The notes beneath the pieces were generated by a model. The model did not search any database, was not told the DNA's origin, and was given only the letters and a program-made list of their open reading frames with translations. A DNA stretch of 12,019 nt. It comes from Parvularcula sp964342585. Lineage in GTDB: Bacteria; Pseudomonadota; Alphaproteobacteria; Caulobacterales; Parvularculaceae. Positions 7,354-12,019 of this stretch are shown here, in pieces. A program made the position numbers and the translations under genes. Numbering within the stretch: position 1 is the first letter of the stretch; each line of letters opens with the position of its first letter. The stretch lies in assembly GCA_964342585.1 (NCBI GenBank), contig CAYFHK010000082.1, positions 1 through 12,019 of the forward strand, read 5' to 3'.

Positions 7354-7566
7354 ATCGTTATGTTGCTTCAGTGCAGTGAGGTAACCTCTAGCCATAGATG
7401 CTGAGCCAACCACCATCTCATAGAACGACAAAGACGCCGGCCTAGATAGGTCAAGTTATCAAATCAAAAATTGATCAAAATAGAAACTATATATATTACT
7501 AAATATATAAATATTATCCAAATCTACCGCTTTGAGGTTTCCATACTAATCTCAGCAGTCGATCTG
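7354..7566. other. Intergenic AT-rich tail with weak hairpin
   Basis: No gene is supported here. G+C falls abruptly at about 7440, where the GC-rich left part gives way to A/T-dominated sequence that continues into the - strand GT-C gene. It holds an all-A/T inverted repeat TATATATT-ACTA-AATATATA (7490-7509) and a short one, ATCAA-AAA-TTGAT (7463-7475). Either could help end - strand transcription, but their stability would be low. Confidence 0.4.
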
Positions 7567-9249
7567 TTAGAATATTTTCGATACTACTATCGGCCCATGT
7601 TTGAAAAGCTGAGCCGCCTCAAAGCCTTCTTCCTTTAGCGCTTCCGAAGAGCCGTAACGAGAATTTCCGACGATGCTATCCACGAGGAAGACGTGTCCAG
7701 TTTTCGTTGCAAGCTTAAAGAAACCAACCTCGTTGCGGCGGTCTAAAATTTCAGGAGAAGACGCAAGTCCAGTGAATGATAAACTTGGCAAGTTCAAGCA
7801 AAATGCATAAATGCCATCTTCTGTGTCAATTATCTTTGCCGAAGCATTAGCATCTTTAGATGCGTCAATAATTAGATTTCGAATTTCTGATGCATTCTGG
7901 CACACATGGGAAAAAACGGAAGAATATAATTTGTCATCGAGGCGCGCAACACGATGTTGAACGGCCCAAGCTGTATTCAAAAATACAGCGATTAGTATCA
8001 ATGAAAGTGATTTGCTATTTAAGACTATGTCTTTTCTCTCCAGAAATAACCCTAGGCAAATAGCAATGACCAATCCCATAGATATATTTCCAATGGTATA
8101 GTACCAGTATCCTTGATGCATCACCTCAACGGAGGAAATCAGGAAAGAATATTTAAGTACCATGTACAGGCTGATTGCACAAATAAGCGAGCATCGGTAG
8201 TCTTTGGGTATTTTCTTGGCAAAGATGGCTAATATCATGATACCGAAAAATAAAAATACAAAATTAGGGATAAGTCGAGTGGAATATTTCATAATGTCAT
8301 GTCCGGAAAAGAGTTCAAATAACTTGAAGTCTGAAAGTGACGCTAGCGTTGGAAACGACAAAAAGGAGGTTTTGCTTTCTCCGCTGGTTGGCAGGGCATT
8401 ACCTACCAGCGTTAAGTTTACTATCACATAAATAATTGTTCCAAGTATCGGTATCGCTAAAAAGCATAGCCATTTTTTTGCGACATCATTATGATCTTGT
8501 GCGTAAAATCTGTAAGTGAAAACGATAAGTATTGAAAATATCAAAAATATGTCATCCAGTCTGGACATGAATATCAAGAACGACAGCAAGCCAGATATAA
8601 AAAACGTAAAATAGCTTTGTGTCCAGAGTTTTTCTCTTGACATTAATAGTAATAAGAAAGAAAATATAAAATAACCAATGCTAGATTCCATTCCATTTAC
8701 AAAAGACCATGATGAAAAGCCGTACATTAGACCGGGATCAAAATCGATTCGGTAAGGGATGCTGAATAGCCAGAAAAAGGAACCGGGGCAGATTAGTAGT
8801 ATCAACAGCGGAATAGGTACTGATCTAGCGAGTCGATGGAGCGCAATGACATTTATTGCGTTCCCAATGGTGAAAAAAGCCAGAGAAGAAAAAAACGCTA
8901 ATTCGATAAATTTAATCGGATCTTGCGTATTAATATTGGTAATATGGCCAATTAAAATAAGATATATTTGCCAAAGGGGCATAAAGCCATTTGTTGGGGT
9001 GCTTCCATCGAAGCTAATAATGCCATTATCTAGGTAAACACTTGCTATTCTAAGGTAGTAATAGGAATCGGCGGCAATGGAGTTGAAGATGGTGGCGTAG
9101 GGGTCCGTTCCAAAAGAGCGGTGAAAAGGTATAGTGGATGCAATAATGGTAGCAGATATAATCAATATGAGTTTGGTATAGTTTAATATTCTTCTTTTGT
9201 TAGGGGGGGCGGGGATGAGCGCTGATTTAAAAAATTCTCTTGTCAGCAT
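7567..9249 (-). CDS. GT-C-like polytopic membrane protein, AT-rich (probably acquired)
   Basis: Membrane protein of 560 residues with about eleven to thirteen helices and a C-terminal soluble domain. After the first helix it has AADSYYYLRIASVYLDNG (59-76) followed by SFDGSTPTNGFMPLW (79-93), the same arrangement of acidic loop, Gly-rich turn and LW pair seen in GT-C enzymes. Near the C-terminus IDTEDGIYAFCLNLPSLSF plus TGLASSP parallels the soluble domain of the other GT-C gene in this locus. I infer a polyprenyl-phosphate-dependent glycosyltransferase of unknown sugar specificity. GGGGAG sits 6 bases before the ATG. The gene follows the Wza-type gene by 50 bp on the same strand, so it is likely co-transcribed with the export genes. 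Its base composition (18 of 60 G/C at 7981-8040) and Ile/Lys/Asn-rich protein differ strongly from its neighbours, a sign of horizontal transfer. Function is less certain than the membrane topology. Confidence 0.75.
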   Translation of the reverse strand: MLTREFFKSALIPAPPNKRRILNYTKLILIISATIIASTIPFHRSFGTDPYATIFNSIAADSYYYLRIASVYLDNGIISFDGSTPTNGFMPLWQIYLILIGHITNINTQDPIKFIELAFFSSLAFFTIGNAINVIALHRLARSVPIPLLILLICPGSFFWLFSIPYRIDFDPGLMYGFSSWSFVNGMESSIGYFIFSFLLLLMSREKLWTQSYFTFFISGLLSFLIFMSRLDDIFLIFSILIVFTYRFYAQDHNDVAKKWLCFLAIPILGTIIYVIVNLTLVGNALPTSGESKTSFLSFPTLASLSDFKLFELFSGHDIMKYSTRLIPNFVFLFFGIMILAIFAKKIPKDYRCSLICAISLYMVLKYSFLISSVEVMHQGYWYYTIGNISMGLVIAICLGLFLERKDIVLNSKSLSLILIAVFLNTAWAVQHRVARLDDKLYSSVFSHVCQNASEIRNLIIDASKDANASAKIIDTEDGIYAFCLNLPSLSFTGLASSPEILDRRNEVGFFKLATKTGHVFLVDSIVGNSRYGSSEALKEEGFEAAQLFKHGPIVVSKIF

Positions 9250-9299
9250 CTATTTCTCCCCGATTGCCTAGGCGATATATTTTCCGTGTTGGTTCAAAT

Positions 9300-9899
9300 T
9301 CAGAACAACCGTTCCGTCACCCGGATCATGTCGCCCGGGCCGACCGGCGTGTTCAGCGCGGCGGCGCCGGGGGGGATGCTGGTGTCGCCGCCGCGGGTGA
9401 TCTCGATGTCGTCCTCGTCGGCCCGGTAGGTGAAGCCGCCGGCGAGCGCCACCGCGTTCAGCACCGTCAGCCCTTCGCGATAAGGATAGCTGCCGGGATT
9501 GTTCACCTCGCCGAGGATGAAGAACGGGCGGAAGTTCAAGACCTCGACGCTGACCTGGGGGCTGACGAGATAGCCGTCGGCGTAGAGCCCGGCGACCTGG
9601 TTCTCGAAGGACCGCGTGGTCTCGCCGAGCGCGCGCACCGCGCCGATCAGCGGCAGCGAGATCTGGCCCTGGCCGTCGAGCTGGAACTCGCCCGAAAGCT
9701 CCGGCTCGCCGAAGACGGTGATCTTCACCCGGTCGCCGGCGCCGAGGATATAGGCGTCCTGCGCCGCCGCCTGGGTCGCCGATCCGGCGAAGGCGAGGCA
9801 GGCGCCGAAAAGCGCCAGCGCGCAGGCGAGGGCGCGCAGGGCGCCGAAAAGGCGCGCGCCGGCCGCGACCGGAACGGCCGCAATCGTCTCAGAAACCAT
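9300..9899 (-). CDS. Short Wza-type polysaccharide export protein (Poly_export + SLBB)
   Basis: Exported OPX-family protein of 199 residues that links the inner-membrane co-polymerase to the outer membrane. An N-terminal hydrophobic region with Ala-rich cleavage area (ATQAAAQDA, about 41-49) is followed by the Poly_export domain starting YILGAGDRVKITVFGEPELS (50-69) and one SLBB domain, FFILGEVNNPGSYPYREGL (126-144). It ends RVTERLF right after the SLBB. There is therefore no room for the extra domains and C-terminal amphipathic helix that form the outer-membrane pore in E. coli Wza. The Cys at residue 34 (FGAC) is not a canonical lipobox, so a soluble periplasmic form is likely. Its ATG lies inside the end of the barrel gene (11-bp overlap) with GGGAG 6 bases upstream at 9906-9910, indicating translational coupling. 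Family assignment is firm. Confidence 0.93.
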   Translation of the reverse strand: MVSETIAAVPVAAGARLFGALRALACALALFGACLAFAGSATQAAAQDAYILGAGDRVKITVFGEPELSGEFQLDGQGQISLPLIGAVRALGETTRSFENQVAGLYADGYLVSPQVSVEVLNFRPFFILGEVNNPGSYPYREGLTVLNAVALAGGFTYRADEDDIEITRGGDTSIPPGAAALNTPVGPGDMIRVTERLF

Positions 9900-11139
9900 A
9901 AGCCACTCCCACTGTGACCAGATGCTTGTCGTATTCCTGAACCTGGTTGGTCGAGGTCTCTTCGTAATACCTATACGAGGCGCGCAGCGTCGCCCGTCGC
10001 GTCGCCCGCCATTCGAGGCCGACCTGGCCGAAATAGCCGGTGTCGGTCCGGTTGATGCCGTTGAAGTCGCGCTCGGTGAAGCCGATTTGCGCGATGCCGT
10101 CGAGAACCCGCAGGATCTCGTAGCGCAGCCCGATCGAGGCGTCGGTCGAGACCTTGTCGGAGGCGCCGGCGACGTTGGTCTGCTCCACTTCGCGGCTGGC
10201 GTTGAAGGAGACGTTGATCCCTCGCCGCGGGTTCCAGAACAGCCCGCCCCGGACGGTGAAGTCGTCGGTGGACTGGAACTGCGGATCGTCGAAGCTGGCG
10301 TGGCTGAAGCCGGCGCCGAGCGAGCCGGTCAGGAGCCGGCTGAGCTTCAGGTTGACGCCGCCGAAGACCTCGTAGCCGTCATTGTCGCGGTCGAAGCCGG
10401 CGTTGTTCAGGGCGTCGTCGTAGTCGATGTCGAAATAGGTGCCCCGGACGAAGAGCTCCAGCCCGGTGCGGAGCTGGTAGCCGAGCTCGAGCCCCGCGGC
10501 CGAGACGTTCCGATCCCGCTCGTCCTGGTCGATCCCGTCGCGGTCCATGTAGTCGCGTCGGTTGAACGAGACGAAGGGCTCGATCCGGAAATCCCCGGGC
10601 AGGTACTGGAACCGCGCGTCGGCGAAGAAGATGTCGGACTTGATCGGCCCGCCGATCGCGAAGTCGACCTCGTCCGAGCCGCGCTGCTCGACGACGCGCC
10701 GATAGCCGCCGCCGGCGCGGAAGCGGAGCCGCCGGGTGATGTCCAGCGTGCCGTCGAGCCGGCCGTCATAGGTGAAGTTGTCGTCGTCGGAGGACTGGTG
10801 GAAGAACTCGCCCTGCACCCCGCCGTCGAAGGAGAGCCGGTGGCGGGAGAGGTCGGTCGTCGCGTTGATCCGCGGCTCGACGGTGGTGATGAAGCTGTCG
10901 GTCTCGCCGGTGTTCGTCTCGAAGATGTTGCTGTCGTAGCGCTCCTCGACGTCGATCGACGGCTTCAGCAGGAAGACGCCGACCCGGGCGCCGCGGACGT
11001 CCTGCGCCGCCGCCGGAGCGGCCGCCATGATCCCCGCAATCATCCCCGTGCACATCGCCACGATGACCGCCGGCGACACGCCAACGGCCACGCGCGCGGA
11101 GAACGGCCCGGCGCGGCCCGGAACTCTGGTTGAAGTCAC
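9889..11139 (-). CDS. Outer-membrane beta-barrel protein, BBP2-like
   Basis: Predicted outer-membrane barrel of 416 residues. A long signal region ends near APAAAQD (about 41-47). The mature protein has the YDSNIF motif (68-73) typical of putative beta-barrel porin 2 proteins found in polysaccharide loci, many alternating amphipathic strands with aromatic belts separated by Asp/Asn-rich loops (for example FDRDNDGYEVFGG), and a terminal Phe (VGVAYGF) as recognised by the BAM machinery. The coding start is a GTG at 11139 with AAGG about 12 bases upstream; downstream in-frame starts are possible but would shorten the signal region. It is the first gene of the - strand export operon and overlaps the Wza-type gene by 11 bp. 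I infer that it forms or supports the outer-membrane channel for the polysaccharide. A structural or unrelated porin role is possible. Confidence 0.85.
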   Translation of the reverse strand: MTSTRVPGRAGPFSARVAVGVSPAVIVAMCTGMIAGIMAAAPAAAQDVRGARVGVFLLKPSIDVEERYDSNIFETNTGETDSFITTVEPRINATTDLSRHRLSFDGGVQGEFFHQSSDDDNFTYDGRLDGTLDITRRLRFRAGGGYRRVVEQRGSDEVDFAIGGPIKSDIFFADARFQYLPGDFRIEPFVSFNRRDYMDRDGIDQDERDRNVSAAGLELGYQLRTGLELFVRGTYFDIDYDDALNNAGFDRDNDGYEVFGGVNLKLSRLLTGSLGAGFSHASFDDPQFQSTDDFTVRGGLFWNPRRGINVSFNASREVEQTNVAGASDKVSTDASIGLRYEILRVLDGIAQIGFTERDFNGINRTDTGYFGQVGLEWRATRRATLRASYRYYEETSTNQVQEYDKHLVTVGVAYGF

Positions 11140-11380
11140 CGCTCTAGCACCTTGTTTTTTCGAACCCTTCGGCCTGTTGATCCGATTGTTCCAGATTTCC
11201 GCACGATTGTCATCCGCAAGTCGCGTCCCGGCCCGGATCGGGCGCCGGTCGATCGGCGCTAGTCGACAGGCCCCGCCGGGCGTGGCATGCTCGGCTTCGG
11301 TTGTGGGGTTTCAGCGTATCGCTTCGCCGCGCGGGTTGCGCGTATGCGGCCTGACATATGGACGTCAGGGAACAGTGGGC
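11140..11380. promoter_or_regulatory. Divergent intergenic region with inverted repeats
   Basis: This stretch separates the - strand export operon from a + strand exported-protein gene, and promoters in both directions are expected. No gene is visible. It contains GCCCG-GAT-CGGGC (11231-11243), GCGCCG-N6-CGGCGC (11242-11259) and CCTGAC-N8-GTCAGG (11350-11369). The last one overlaps the AGGGA that would serve as ribosome binding site of the + strand gene, so it could act as an operator or a translation-blocking hairpin. I see no clear sigma-70 hexamers. Confidence 0.4.
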
Positions 11381-12019
11381 ATGTGGATTCTGAAACTCGC
11401 CGCAATCGCGGCGCCGATCGCCGCGACGGCTTACGCCGGCGCGCAAGGCCTGGCCGAGCTCAACGAGCGGACCGAGATCCGCGCCGTCGAGGAGGCGGCG
11501 CTCAAGCGCGCCGCGCGCCAGGCGCTGGACGCGTCCCCGCTGCGGTTCAAGCAGGTTGTCGTCGGACCGGGCTCGACATCTGAAGAGATGCGCTTTCGCG
11601 CCCGCGCCGCCGCTCCGGACGGCGAATGGACGACCGCCTATGGCGTGATCGGCAACGATTGTCCGGGCGGCGCGGCGGCGTCGGGATGCTGGCGCCTCGC
11701 CTCGCTCTATGTCGACGGCCGGGCGGCGACGCCGGCCGGCGACGTGATGAGCGACGCGATGGCGGCGAAGCTGGCGGCGCCGGCCCGTTCAACAGTCGCG
11801 GGCTCGACGGTCGCGGGCCCGGCGAGTTCAAGTTCCGCACAGTCGGCCCCCGCTCCGGCGGCCGCCCAGCCAGCGCCCCCGTCAACCAGCCCGTCGACCG
11901 ACGCCAACATCGTCACCCCGAACAGTCTTGCGGCGAACAGTCCCGCGGCGGCCCCGCGCGCGCCGGCGGCCGCGTCCGGATCCGGCGAGACGACTTCGGA
12001 GACGGCGACCTCATCTGCG
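11381..12019 (+). CDS. Exported protein with Pro/Ala/Ser-rich tail, hypothetical (3' partial)
   Basis: The frame from the ATG at 11381 is open for all 213 codons to the window end, so the C-terminus is missing. AGGGA lies 9 bases upstream. The start MWILKLAAIAAPIAATAYAG is a short signal peptide or single N-terminal anchor. A compact region of about 110 residues follows, rich in Glu and Arg at first, then with two Cys (C94 and C103, within NDCPG and SGCW) that could form a disulfide. From about residue 132 the sequence becomes low-complexity Ala/Pro/Ser/Thr, with two short repeats (STVAG twice; NS-x-AA twice), as in periplasmic linkers or surface-exposed tails. I do not recognise a family. 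It is divergent from the export operon, so it may share regulation with it, but its role is unknown. Confidence 0.7.
   Translation, partial: MWILKLAAIAAPIAATAYAGAQGLAELNERTEIRAVEEAALKRAARQALDASPLRFKQVVVGPGSTSEEMRFRARAAAPDGEWTTAYGVIGNDCPGGAAASGCWRLASLYVDGRAATPAGDVMSDAMAAKLAAPARSTVAGSTVAGPASSSSAQSAPAPAAAQPAPPSTSPSTDANIVTPNSLAANSPAAAPRAPAAASGSGETTSETATSSA

Noticed and set aside
7490..7509. A/T-only inverted repeat as an intrinsic terminator of the - strand operon
   Set aside because: The 8-bp stem has no G/C pairs and would be unstable, so it is recorded only as a weak hairpin in the intergenic entry.
7354..7566. Small gene in the gap before the AT-rich GT-C gene
   Set aside because: Open frames here are short and lack a ribosome binding site; those extending to the left are antisense to the small exported gene.
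7440..9300. AT-rich block as an insertion sequence or other mobile element
   Set aside because: No transposase or integrase frame, no terminal inverted repeats and no convincing flanking direct repeat were found. CCTAG occurs near both edges, but five bases is expected by chance.
9240..9917. 225-codon open frame on the + strand opposite the Wza-type gene
   Set aside because: It is antisense to clear Poly_export and SLBB motifs and its product is low-complexity and charged, with no recognisable features.
9922..11133. 403-codon open frame on the + strand opposite the barrel gene
   Set aside because: It lies entirely antisense to the barrel and has a Val/Glu/Asp/Gly-dominated product with no domains, the usual mirror frame of GC-rich coding DNA. 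The barrel frame has a signal peptide, the YDSNIF motif and a terminal Phe.
1..12019. CRISPR array, tRNA, rRNA or riboswitch
   Set aside because: I saw no regularly spaced repeats, no cloverleaf-like segments with tRNA consensus bases, and no recognisable riboswitch core in the intergenic regions.

Overview
This window is a cell-surface or secreted polysaccharide locus from a GC-rich Gram-negative bacterium, most likely an alphaproteobacterium. The reasons are codon positions dominated by G/C, a Wzc-type co-polymerase fused to its cytoplasmic kinase domain, a short Wza-type export protein paired with a BBP2-like outer-membrane barrel, and periplasmic/secreted proteins with Ala-rich signal peptides. 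I cannot assign a genus. No tRNA, rRNA, CRISPR array or insertion sequence is visible.

Layout. (1) 1-3077, + strand: the C-terminal part of a chain-length/tyrosine-autokinase protein (its start lies before the window), followed 3 bp later by a Wzy/O-antigen-ligase-type polymerase. (2) 3080-6822, - strand: a tight operon of a small two-helix membrane protein, a GT-B-like glycosyltransferase, a hexapeptide acyltransferase and a GT-C-type membrane glycosyltransferase. Its last gene converges on the polymerase with only 2 bp between stop codons. (3) 7017-7304, + strand: a small exported protein of unknown function, followed by two adjacent hairpins. (4) 7567-11139, - strand: an outer-membrane beta-barrel, a short Wza-type export protein overlapping it by 11 bp, and, 50 bp further on, a second GT-C-type protein encoded in strikingly AT-rich DNA. 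(5) 11381-12019, + strand: the start of an exported protein with a Pro/Ala/Ser-rich tail, cut by the window end.

How the parts may work together (inference from families). Cytoplasmic and membrane glycosyltransferases and the acyltransferase build and decorate the glycan. The polymerase joins repeat units in the periplasm. The Wzc-like protein controls chain length and export. The short Wza protein and the barrel carry the chain through the envelope. The initiating phosphoglycosyltransferase and Wzx flippase of a complete Wzx/Wzy pathway are not here and would have to lie outside the window.

Base composition is mosaic. The kinase, Wza and barrel genes are very GC-rich (one 60-base line of the kinase, 661-720, has 48 G/C). 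The polymerase and glycosyltransferase have AT-richer stretches (22 of 60 at 2701-2760; 24 of 60 at 5761-5820), and 7440-9290 is about one-third G/C where counted (18 of 60 at 7981-8040). This pattern of conserved export genes around exchanged glycan-specific genes is typical of polysaccharide loci. The most notable points are non-canonical nucleotide-binding residues in the kinase, the short-Wza plus barrel pair, and the foreign-looking GT-C gene attached to the export operon.
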